Part shown: positions 1-10,042 of the stretch, piece after piece
How positions within the stretch are numbered: position 1 is the first letter of the stretch
Layout of the letters: every line of letters begins with the position of its first letter
From: Corinectria fuckeliana
Lineage: Eukaryota > Ascomycota > Sordariomycetes > Hypocreales > Nectriaceae
Direction: 5' to 3'
DNA: 25,482 bases
NCBI GenBank assembly: GCA_019137255.1
Contig: WPDH01000606.1
Coordinates: 1 to 25,482, forward strand
Position numbers and translations under genes: made by a program
Notes under the pieces: model-generated
Told to the model about the DNA's origin: nothing
Databases searched by the model: none
The model's input: the letters and a program-made list of their open reading frames with translations, nothing else

Positions 1-3000
1 AGTTACTTTAGCTATTTTACTATTTTACTAAGAGTTATAGTAAGATTTAGGTTTTTTCTACTTTAAGGTTATATATTTTATAATTATAGTAAGTTACTTA
101 AGAAGCTATTTAACTTTTATATTTAGAGCCTTTAAGGTAGTTATTATACTATTAGATATATAATAGAGATAGACTACTACTTTATTAGCTACTTTTTATA
201 AGTAGGTTTTCTTTTAGTTAAATCTAGAGTTTAGCTTAAAAGCTATCTTTTTATAAGTATTTATAATATAAATATACTAAGAGATATAATTAGACTCTTT
301 TAGGTTATAATTAGTTTTTATATAAGAGGTATTAATAGTTTTAGTAGCTTAGATAAGGTTTAAAATACTATTTTAGTAGTCTTAAGCTAACCTAATAACT
401 GTTTTATAAAAGGTAAGAAGGCTAATATAAAGTTATAACACCTTTTTTATAAAGCTATTACTATCTTAGTCTAAGTAGCTATAATAGTCTTAAAGTAGGT
501 AGTAAAAGTTAAAATTACTTATAAAAAGCATATAATTATTTAGAGTAGTACTAGTAAGAGCTTATAGTATAAGTAAGTTATCTTTACTATTTAGAGAATT
601 ATATAAGGTAATAATTTAGTATTAGGTTTTTATAAAGGTAATATTAACTTAGTCTTTTTCTATATATAATATTTATAACTTAAGCTTATACTATTTATTT
701 ATATAGACTATTATATACTTACTATAATAAACTATATAATAGTTATAATATTCTAAGCAGGCTAGAGCTTTTATCTTAAGGTTTTTATTTAGCTTAAAAA
801 GTGTAATTATATTATATTTATTATAAGCTTATAGTGTAATATAAGTTAGAGTAGCTTAGTAATTAGTGTTTTAATATAGCACTAGTATTAATTAGTAGTC
901 TAAAAGAGGGATAATAATAGTAATAAGGCTAAGATAATTATTAAAAGGATAGATAGTATATAAGCAGCTTAAGCTTATATTAAGACTAGGCTAATAAATA
1001 CTATATATAATCTATTTATTAAGCTAAGAGGCCTTTTAGGTTTTCTTAATAAGAACTAAATAAGCTAGGCTAATAGTAAGAGTAATAAAAGTAAGAGCTC
1101 TTAAGTTAAGAGTTTAGTTACTATATATTCTTAAAAGTAAAAAGGTTTATCTAAGTATTCTTTTTTAGTATAAGCCTAGTATAAGGCTATAATAAGATAG
1201 TTATAGCTTTAAGCTAAGTGTTTACTCTTATAAAGGATATAATTTAGAGGGATTTCTTTATATTTAGTTAGGTATCTTTCTCTATTAGTATATATAACAC
1301 CTTTATAATATCTATAGGTTAGGGCTGATTTATAGTTTTAGGCTAAGTATTTAAACTTAAAGTAGTTATAATATTAGGTAGGTTAAAGCCTCTTATTAAA
1401 AGGCTTATAATTATATAGTTATATATTAAGTAGTAAGCTATTATTATATAGGTGGTTAGCCTTTTTAATAGAGCTAACATATAAAATAAGATTTATTTTT
1501 ACTTTAGAGTTAAGTTAGCTAGTTTTTTACTTTTTAACTTAAAGGATTTTTAGTTAATTAGATTTGTTAATTTCTTTAATAAGCTTATTAGTATTATTTA
1601 AGATAAATATAAGTTAGATTCTTTTTACTATTACTATAAATATTAGGAGGGAGAGAGCTATACTATTACTAAAAGCTTTAGTAACTTAATCTTTAGTGTA
1701 AATAGCTTATATTTTATCTATTATATAAAATATAAGAATAGTATTACTACTTAGTAGCTTTCTTACTATAATAATATTAGAGTTATTATAAGCCTAGTTT
1801 ACTATCTTAATAGTATCTTTTAGGGTTTAACTATTAATATTAGGGGGTATATTTCTTATTTAGATTATAACTTTATATTTAATATAGCTTTAAGTTATTT
1901 ACTTTATATTTCTCTAGTTTAAGAGTGTTAGGTTTTATACTATAATTAATATATAGAAGGGTTAGCCTCTCTTATAATCTAAGAGCATAATAAGAGCTGT
2001 ATTAATAATAAAGGTAAGAGTTATAATAATATTTATAGTAATTTAGTCTTTAAGAGCTGTTTTATAGTTATATATAATATTCTTCTTATATAAGATATAA
2101 GCTTATATCTTATATATAGATATATAGGTTTAGATAATATACTAAACTTATTTAAGAGATATAGTAGAGATAATTCTAGTAATAGTATTATATGTTTTGT
2201 TTTTTAGGTTATTTACTAGTATTCTACTTAGTTTTATAACAGGTTTATTATTTTCACTTAGTATATACTAGCTAATTCCTATAAGAGGGTTATATTAACT
2301 TTAGTTAAGTTTATATACCTTTAAATTAATAGCTATTAAAAGCATATTAGTACTATCACTATAGTCTTAATACGCTATTATCCTTAGGGTAATATATATA
2401 AGAATTTAGATTCTAGTGTTAAAATGTATTTTAGAGGTAGATTAAGGCTATAGTAAGCAGAAACTAGGTAAGTAAGAAAAATATTATACTAAGTAGTATA
2501 TATAATATTAAAAACTTAAAGCTTTAAGTATATATAAATACTTTTTTTATATATAACTATATAATATATTACTTAATTATAAAATATATTATATTTATTA
2601 GTAATAGACTAGTTTTTTAAAAATTAAAAAGGTAAACTATTATAATTATTTTATTTATAAAAGTAAAGTTTATAAACTTAACTCTAAAAAAAATATTAGC
2701 TTTATAAATATTATAGTTAATTAAAAAAGCTAAGCTAAAACAGTCTAAGCCTTATATACTATTTATAAACAGCTAAAATATAAAACTAGTAGTAGTAAAT
2801 AAGAAAAATATAGTAAGAATATATTATATTAATATACACTTTAAATAGGTTATTTAATATACTAAAAAAGGCTATTTTAACTTTTAGTAGATTTATATAA
2901 ATAAGATAATTATAAACAGGCTAATAAAAGTGTTAAGATATATAACTTATAAGAGATTTATAGTATAACTTTAGATATAAAAGCTAGATACTTAAAATAT

Positions 3001-3050
3001 ATAAAACACTAAGAAATAGGTTAATTTAGTAAGAAAAAGAGCTTGTAAAT
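1..3050. repeat. RIP-degraded AT-rich island (left)
   Basis: About 3 kb of extremely AT-rich DNA with no ORF worth translating. The first 399 bases contain no CA, TG or CG dinucleotide on the given strand; remaining C is followed almost only by T or C. That pattern is what CpA-to-TpA mutation on both strands (RIP) leaves in repeated DNA of filamentous ascomycetes. Only scattered CA/TG/CG remain further in, for example a CG near 2371. The island is presumably one or more dead transposons, but the class cannot be read by eye because every frame is broken by TAA/TAG. It begins before the window. Normal composition returns at about 3050-3080. Confidence 0.88.
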
Positions 3051-3101
3051 ATATCACTTTATTATAGGTTCTCTTAGCTGTGAGGTGGTATTAAGAGGTG
3101 G

Positions 3102-3159
3102 TAGCCTAAGGCCACCACCTAGGGCACCTAAGGCCCACAACACCGCCCCTCTTAGGCTA
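3102..3159. repeat. Inverted repeat at the GC-rich edge of the left island
   Basis: A 9-base perfect inverted pair, TAGCCTAAG at 3102-3110 and CTTAGGCTA at 3151-3159, brackets a GC-rich loop containing further CCTAAGG-type and GGTGG/CCACC complementary blocks. It lies where the RIP-mutated island gives way to normal DNA, so it may be an unmutated end of the repeat element or a foldback. No target-site duplication could be assigned. Confidence 0.45.
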
Positions 3160-3285
3160 GCTAGTCAGATTATAGATCAATTCATCATCACCTGTGTGAT
3201 CAACACTTTCTATAGCTCCATAAGAGTGGATCAGTTACAACCACCTTAGCTGTTCGTTCCAGAACCTAGCCTTCAGTCTGTGTAG

Positions 3286-4565
3286 GCCGTCAATCCTGGT
3301 TTCCTTGGGATGGACGTACCCAGCTTCGCTTATCAAAACAAAGTTCATGAACCAGATCTAGATCTCCATATCAACTGGTTGCCAACCAATTATGACATAG
3401 AGCTCGATTATCGATATATCCTGAACCTAACCATGAATTACCATGGGCTGAAGCCAAACGGTGCGCATGCTATTCCTAGAACGGCGAGTGAAGCCAGACT
3501 TGGGAGAGTCAAGTCGAGTCCTTCTTCTACATGGAGTCTATCACGTATTTCCGACGACCACTCTCGTCCTGGATTCCATCCGCCCAGAAAATCCCACGTA
3601 CAAGTGTATCTTCAAGAGAGCATGTGCGAGAAACGGAAGTCTCCGACGAGAAGTGGCTAACCGAATTACCTACGTTTTCCGCATGGCGAAATGCGGCACT
3701 TGATTGCGTAGATGTCTTACACTGGGCTGCCAACGGAACAATCGTGCTGCTCTCTGGGGCCGAGCATCTAACTGTCCACTTGCACTTTTCTCGTGTGGTT
3801 CACCTAGCGCCGCATCAAGATATCCTCAGACTTGTCTTATTCACTGCTGGGTTAACAGCCAACTCTTCAAATATTCCAATCAGAGAAGAGGCGAGTGCAG
3901 CCGAGCAGGAGGTTATCGATGGGTACAGCGTGATGAGGTAGGCAATTATCCGAATCCCGTAGGTCAAAACTACCGAAATGTCTAGTCCAAAGCTCGTTTA
4001 GCTGCTTTGCATTGCGGGTGCTTGTTTTGGCACGTTCGGAGATACTCAACTATGGTATTCTATGAGCCGAGCTTAGTCTTCCTTGCCACCTTGACCCTAT
4101 GGGCTTATAGTTACTATGCGTCTCGCGCATTCCGGATAGTACGGCCAGACCGTTCTAGTGATGAGCATGATCGGAGTGGCAGCCCTTGTCGGCAATCATC
4201 CCCTTTTGCAATTGCCAATCAACCAACATCAGCACCTGCGCCCGAAGCGGGCGTCGGCGAACGAACAGGCTTGGACTCGGAAGGATCTTCTCATATGCCT
4301 GGCTCAGATCCTACTTTCATTCAATTGGACCGGCCCAATAATGATGAGATGGTACAACACTTTGTGTGGCCGACCTTCAAACATGAGAGCCCACATCACT
4401 GGAGTTGGCAACATTTGCGTAGCGAAAGGACCTGCTCGGATTCTTAGGGAAGGAAGGAAGATCCTCGGGGCTGTGTCTTTAGCCTGGGGACGCACTAGGG
4501 ACTATGCAGCTATTCTCAAGGCTCTCGAAAAGGCCATGTCCGGTGTTGAGGTGCGCGAAGACTAA
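3286..4565 (+). pseudogene. Decayed C2H2/fungal-specific transcription-factor gene
   Basis: Fragments of one protein family appear in order but in changing frames. Frame 1 (3286-~3460) holds an INWLPTNYDIELDYRYILNL-like N-terminal segment. Frame 2 (~3455-3545) holds RRVKPDLGESSRVLLLHGVYHV. Frame 3 (~3546-3915) holds a W-RNAALDC-DVLHWAANGT block. Frame 2 resumes at 3917 (RWVQRDE) and crosses a good intron at 3938-3985 into a CLFWHVRRYST / FYEPSLVFLATLTLWAY block. Frame 3 (~4375-4565) holds the MRAHITGVG tail and a stop at 4563. I recall these blocks from the C-terminal regulatory domain of fungal C2H2 zinc-finger regulators. The zinc fingers are absent, a stop sits at 3283-3285, and the usual central part between frames 1 and 2 is missing. 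Sequencing error could explain single shifts but not the deletion. A DNA-binding product is not expected. Confidence 0.8.
3938..3985 (+). other. Intron preserved inside the pseudogene
   Basis: A 48-nt segment begins GTAGGC and ends TCTAG. Removing it joins RWVQRDE to SKARLAALHCGCLFWH in one frame, phase 0, which fits the family continuity. It shows that the decayed locus was once a spliced gene on the + strand. Confidence 0.65.
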
Positions 4566-5615
4566 AAGCTTAGTCAGTCAAGAGTGAGTCGAGACTTTCC
4601 AGATCTCTCAGGGCGGCAGCCAATGACTCAAGCGTGTCTATTTGGACAATGATCAAGACGAGGATCGCATAGAGAGCAAAGGGACCGCAGACGTCTGCTA
4701 GTAGGGCCACAATAGCACCTTTTGTGTCCTTACAACATTGGTTCCCAAGCCTAGTCGCAGACTTCTTGTGTAGGCCTAAGTAGGTAGGTATCTTTAGGTA
4801 TCGTGCGCTACGCCAAGAACAATCCTACCTTGCACTCGGCTTAATCTAACCCGTTATCCGGCTTAGTTGTCCCGGCCGGTGCTCGGCGACCGGCGGTATC
4901 CGTTACATCTAGAATGTATTCAGGCACACAAGGTAGTGCCTTTGGGTAGTACATCGACGGATTTTCTGCCTCGCAATATTGAGGTTTCACAGAGCCCCCG
5001 TAAAGCTGCATCTTGTTACAACTACTTAATCCATCCCTGCCTCAGCGTCGCTTTTGACCTTGTGTTGAGTTACCTTGACTGCCTGTCTGGCGGGGCCGGA
5101 GCTGCAACTGCCGGAGCACCTGGTTAGGTTCTCACCTCAGGTGCCCAGGTACCTAAAGAGGGGCGGCGGCCACTTAGCGTCACAGGGGCCAAACCTAGCA
5201 CCTCCACTGAACCCGCTACATCACTGCATGTGCGGGCATCTGGACTACACATCAGGTAGGTGAGAAACCCGCAGCAGATAACTTAAGTGAAACCATTGAT
5301 CCTAAGACTACAAAGGAAAGGCTCGAGAGGAGGGGCGACCAAGCGACGTGTTAGCAGTAAACCTCTCTTTGAGCCCGAGCACCCTCCCCAGCTTTCTTGC
5401 CTACCACACGTACCAAGAAGACTCACCTGTCCTTGCAGCTAGGTATCTAATGCTCACCGACGTCGCACCTAGTCACCAACCCACTCTTCTCTGTCCACCT
5501 CGTTTTGACAGTTTTGGATCTTTCAACATTTCCGTACTCGACGATCCGTGTTGACCCTGTCCCGGTCTCAAATCGACCTACAACGCGGTTTAGCTCAGTA
5601 ATCTAGCAGACTGCC
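4566..5615. other. Intergenic: pseudogene 3' flank and AMP deaminase upstream region
   Basis: About 1.05 kb with normal base composition and no convincing gene. It contains several ACCT/AGGT-rich words (around 4778-4802, 5118-5158 and 5251-5262), including GGTACC at about 5150-5155. The C/T-rich stretch from about 5370 to 5610 precedes the AMP deaminase start and is a plausible promoter and 5' UTR. Short ORFs here have no family features. Confidence 0.5.
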
Positions 5616-8600
5616 ATGGCAGGTATGTGCCATTGCTAAACTGTGAAGCAAAGCTCAGCTCCCTTGCTCCAATGGCTAGCGAGCGGCGGGTCGCGAGTCA
5701 ATGCGACGAGAAAGTGGCCGTCCTTGTTGCTAACCTTACTTAGGCCACAGTGCCTTTGACGACGGCGAGGAGTCGACACTTCCTGTACGAACGAGAGAGT
5801 CGGATGAGGAAGGCGACGATGCGAGAGATTCCGGTGCGACGACTTCCCATGACTACACCCACCACGAAGCCGACTCGTCGGACGACAGCGAAGAGGACGA
5901 CCTCGGAGATGGGATGCTGCAACGGGATTTGCCCAGGCGGACGACCTTCTACGATCCTGTCGACGAACGACAGATGAGCCAGACAGACGCAAAATTCTTC
6001 TATCACCGGAGTAAAGTCGACCTGCGAAGCGGCACCACTGCTGGCTCTCAGTCAACGCTCTATGGCAGTCCGTTGATCACTTCGGGTTCTCGTCCAGCCA
6101 CCGAGTACGGTGCCGATTCCCTGATTCTTGACCTAGACGCCCGTCGATCAGATGCGAAGGGACCAATTCCAGAGACAACCAATTCGGGCTTTGACGGTCT
6201 CTCAAGCTCTGAGTCAGCGACAAAGATGCGCTCCCAAGCTGCCCCTCATATACCTAGCTCCGTCCCGTTACCCGCCGGCGATAGCCAAGGATTATCCGGT
6301 GCCAAAAACCCCGATAACCCCAATGCTGGGTTCTCGGGTGGCGGACTCTTCGACACCGAGCCTCACATCACAACTGAATTGAGTGCTATCTCTCAAGACA
6401 TCCAGCGAATCCTAGATGTTAGGCGGAAGTACATTTCTCTTTCACTGCAAGGCCTAGATGACAATCCTAGAGATGACCCAAAATGGGACGTCTACCCCCC
6501 TCCACCAGAGCCTGCCTGGAGACAGGCTTCCGACCGTCAGGCTGGTCTATCCGACCATGTTCCTGGCAAGGAAAACGCGCACTCCCATACCCATAGTGCT
6601 AATGGGGGCGATCTGGGATCCTCCTCAGCGCAACCACCATCGAGTCATGAGGAGAGGAAGAGGCCGATCAGGAGGAGGAAGCCAGGTCAAGACATTGGGG
6701 AGGATTTCGATATAAAAGATTTACTTCCCTTGCCAGGAGATGATGGCACGGCCTTCAAGCTTGACGACAGTGGAGTCTATCAGGTTTTCGATCAAGAAAA
6801 TTCGGAAGCACCTGCGGTTCAAGTTCCCACTATCAGGGAGTTCTACATGAACTTGGACGACATCTTGAATGTCTCCTCGGATGGACCTAGCAAAAGCTTT
6901 GCTTTTCGTCGACTTCAGTACTTGGAGGGAAAATTCAATCTCTACGTGCTACTGAATGAATATCAGGAAACAGCCGACAGCAAGAAGGTGCCCCATCGAG
7001 ACTTTTACAATGTGCGAAAAGTGGACACTCACGTCCATCATTCGGCATGCATGAATCAGAAGCATCTTCTGCGCTTCATCAAGAGCAAGATGAAGAAATT
7101 CCCGAACGAAGTGGTGCTGTATCGTGACGGCAGGCATCTCACCTTGGCCGAAGTATTTGCCAGCATCAACTTGACTGCATATGATCTCAGCATAGATACT
7201 CTTGACATGCATGTAAGTTACGCTGCTGTTCTAAAGTCCTTTGACCCTTCTAACGATTCTAGGCCCACACCGATTCATTCCATCGATTTGACAAATTCAA
7301 TCTCAAGTACAACCCTATTGGGGAATCACGACTTCGAACTATTTTTCTCAAGACCGATAATTTCATCCATGGCCGATATCTCGCCGAAATCACCAAGGAG
7401 GTTATTTCAGATCTGGAGTCGAGCAAATACCAAATGGTCGAGTGGCGCATTTCCATCTACGGCAAGTCTATAGACGAATGGGACAACCTTGCCGCGTGGG
7501 TCGTCGATAACAAGCTGTTCTCTCACAACGTTCGCTGGCTCATTCAGATCCCAAGACTATACGACGTGTATAAAGCTACTGGATTAATGGAAACTTTCGA
7601 ACAGGTGGTCAGGAATCTGTTTCAACCCCTGTTCGAGGTGACCAAGGACCCATCGAGCCATCCGAAACTACACGTCTTCCTCCAGCGGGTGATAGGATTT
7701 GACAGCGTTGATGATGAGAGCAAGGTCGAACGTCGCTTGTTCAAAAAGTTCCCTGTGCCAAAAGCGTGGGATACTAAGCAGAACCCGCCTTACAGCTACT
7801 GGATCTATTACCTATTCTCGAACATGGTGTCATTGAACTACTGGCGGCGTAAGCGCGGATTCAACACTTTTGTCCTGCGGCCGCACTGCGGGGAGGCTGG
7901 CGACAGTGAGCACCTTGCGGTGGCAGCTCTATGCTGCCACAGTATAAGTCACGGACTGCTGCTTCGCAAGGTGCCGCTTCTCCAGTATATCTTCTATCTT
8001 GACCAGATCGGAATTGCCATGTCACCACTGAGCAATAACGCTCTTTTTTTGACCTACGAGCGAAACCCCTTTCATCAATATTTCAGGCGTGGCATGAACG
8101 TATCCCTTTCCACAGACGACCCTTTGCAGTTTGCATTCACGAAGGAGCCTTTGATTGAGGAATATGCCGTAGCCGCACAGATCTACAAACTAAGTCCAGT
8201 AGATATGTGTGAGCTGGCAAAAAACTCTGTCAAACAAAGCGGCTATGAGCTATCCGTCAAGGAACAGTGGCTTGGGCCTGGCTGCGACAAGCCTGGTAAG
8301 GAAGGGAATACGATGGTCAAAACCAACGTACCAGATCGAAGAGAAGAGTTCCGCTACTTGACACTGCTACAGGAGAGAGAAGTGTAAGCCAACATATGAT
8401 GCGCCATTAGCTGTTATTTAAAATGCATGTTGCTAACCCATCGTTTTGCTAGGCTCGGACGGTACGTCAACTTCAATTTGGATAACGAGCCTTCGTCTAG
8501 CGCAGTCGGGGCGGGCACCAGGGTTGCAGAGTCGGCAGCATCTACCGTCCCGGGCGCAACAACCGGGGATCAGGTATCCCAAGTGGAATCGCCGGTGCTC

Positions 8601-8810
8601 ACTACCATGGGATCGCCCACGGGAATAGCTCCTCGAGATCAAGTACGGTCTAGCGACGGCATGGCGGACCTCCACCTCTCAGGAAGCGACCCCAGGATGT
8701 TCCCCGGCATCTTCACCCCAGCACAGCGGACAGGTAGTTCCCGAAACCTTGGTCAAGCTAGCGATGGAAAGGCTCCTTCCGACGACGTGTTGGGATCGGA
8801 TTCAACGTAA
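5616..8810 (+). CDS. AMD1: AMP deaminase
   Basis: Hydrolyses AMP to IMP and ammonia, the entry step of the purine nucleotide cycle; cytosolic, Zn-dependent. Exons 5616-5622, 5744-7212, 7263-8383 and 8453-8810 give 984 residues, about normal for fungal AMP deaminases. The introns end with branch-like (T)GCTAAC or TCTAAC close to the acceptor. Visible motifs: zinc ligands in DTHVHH (H432, H434), MHAHTDSFHRFD across the second junction, the RPHCGEAGDSEH active-site block (H700, E703), ISHG, and the adenosine/AMP deaminase signature SLSTDDP starting at 773. The first ~170 residues are acidic, Ser-rich and probably disordered. The start rests on a 7-nt first exon (ATGGCAG) with GTATGT donor; Met at 5914 is the alternative. 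The C-terminal exon is Ser/Gly-rich and weakly constrained. Family call is very secure; the tiny first exon less so. Confidence 0.95.
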
Positions 8811-10042
8811 GAGACTCGTCCAATGCGTGTACCTAAGATGCATATCCTGGATCCTAATATCCGGTTGCCTGAGAATTGGTGTCCTTGGGAAATTCCTTAG
8901 ATCAACACCCACACCAAGTAGGTACTCGTGAAGTCCTGATGAGAGACTTCGGGGCTTTGGGTTGGGGGTTTTTCTTCTGATAAAACTCTCAAGACAATAT
9001 ATTTTGAGAGTGATTCCTGAGCATGAGTGTTGAAGGTGGACGAAGGCTAGTGCTAGTGCTGGTGCTATTGCCACTGCTACTATCACTTACTGGTAGTATT
9101 GGTTGGAGCAATACGCTGAGTCGGGATAGGGAGGCGTAGAGGCGTGCGGGTCGGGTCATATATAAGCAGGCCTGAGTACCACGCAAGTTAGCAAGTAGTC
9201 ATCTGAAGTTGGAATAGGCTGCTCGGTTAGCAGACTTGTATAGTATGGTGATGAAGTTTTGTATACATCAACCTGGAGGCAGTTTTAGTCTAAGTACTAC
9301 GTAATGTGGTAAAAGGTGAACGAATATAGCCTCTAATAAGTTGCGAAGAGAAATATGACCGCAGGGATCAGAAAGACAGGATGGCTTATCGATTTGCAAA
9401 GACACGACTCCGAATTTATGCTCTTTGTCGACGAAACTAACTATCAGATTGTTGCTTATTTGATTTCTTCCCTAGTGACATGCCTTAATCAGTGGGTTAG
9501 CATGCATCGAATCCACTGCCAAGTGCCAATTGGAAGCTGTAGCTGCGTAGCCCGCTGTGATGCGCGGCCTGCACGTCTACAGCTCCTATGTACTAGAAGT
9601 GGGACGATAGACAGCAAGTAACGTAATGTAGTAGGTACCTAGGTAGGGAGTGAATAGGGAATAACTTAATTGAAAGGCTGAAAGGCTGTGCCAATTAGCG
9701 GTGCCGCCGTTGCATGGGCCCTAGATGCTTACCCATCTGGCAGTATGGTACGCCATACTTACCATTTCTGGTTAGACACCCCGGAAAGCTAGTTACGGTA
9801 CGTACCGCCAATAAGGTACCACCCGTCTCCGTCTGATCGGGGAGTCGTCCTGGGTTGCTCGCTCCTCAGACAAAACGACGCTGCACTGCGTCACTTCGCA
9901 TCGCATCGATCGTCTCGCCCCGACTCAACTCAACTCGACTCGTTCTACTCCTTCCCGCATCGCTTCGCGATAGACGCATCATCTCGAGCCTTCCTCCCGA
10001 GCACTCGCCCGTAGCGCAGCTAAACGAGTCGCGCTTTCTGCC
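8811..10042. other. Intergenic: AMP deaminase 3' flank and SLA1 promoter
   Basis: About 1.2 kb without a supportable gene. It holds a small degenerate GCTAGTGCTGGT repeat near 9047-9066, an AGGTACCTAGGTAGG block near 9632-9647, and a perfect 12-bp palindrome CGGTACGTACCG at 9796-9807. The final 150 bases before SLA1 are C/T-rich with repeated CAACTC/GACTC words (9918-9950), as is common in highly expressed fungal promoters and 5' UTRs. Confidence 0.5.
9796..9807. promoter_or_regulatory. 12-bp palindrome GGTACGTACC upstream of SLA1
   Basis: CGGTACGTACCG is its own reverse complement and lies about 240 bp before the SLA1 start codon. The core GGTACGTACC recurs at 15751-15760 in the divergent TLC/COG8 promoter, and a split version occurs near 20869-20893. 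A transcription-factor site is an inference only. Confidence 0.3.

Noticed and set aside
5348..5554. 68-codon open frame upstream of AMP deaminase
   Set aside because: No family features, non-ATG opening, and it lies in the C/T-rich 5' region of a clear gene.
5583..5640. tRNA-like start (GCGGTTTAGCTCAGTA) near the AMP deaminase start
   Set aside because: No T-loop GGTTCRANYCC at the right distance and no 7-bp acceptor stem partner; the sequence is better explained as 5' UTR and first exon.
5636..6055. 139-codon reverse-strand frame over the AMP deaminase N-terminus
   Set aside because: Antisense shadow of a biased coding region; Arg-rich, no domain.
9355..9621. 88-codon open frame between AMP deaminase and SLA1
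   Set aside because: Unremarkable composition, no recognisable motif, no splice partners; length is within chance expectation.
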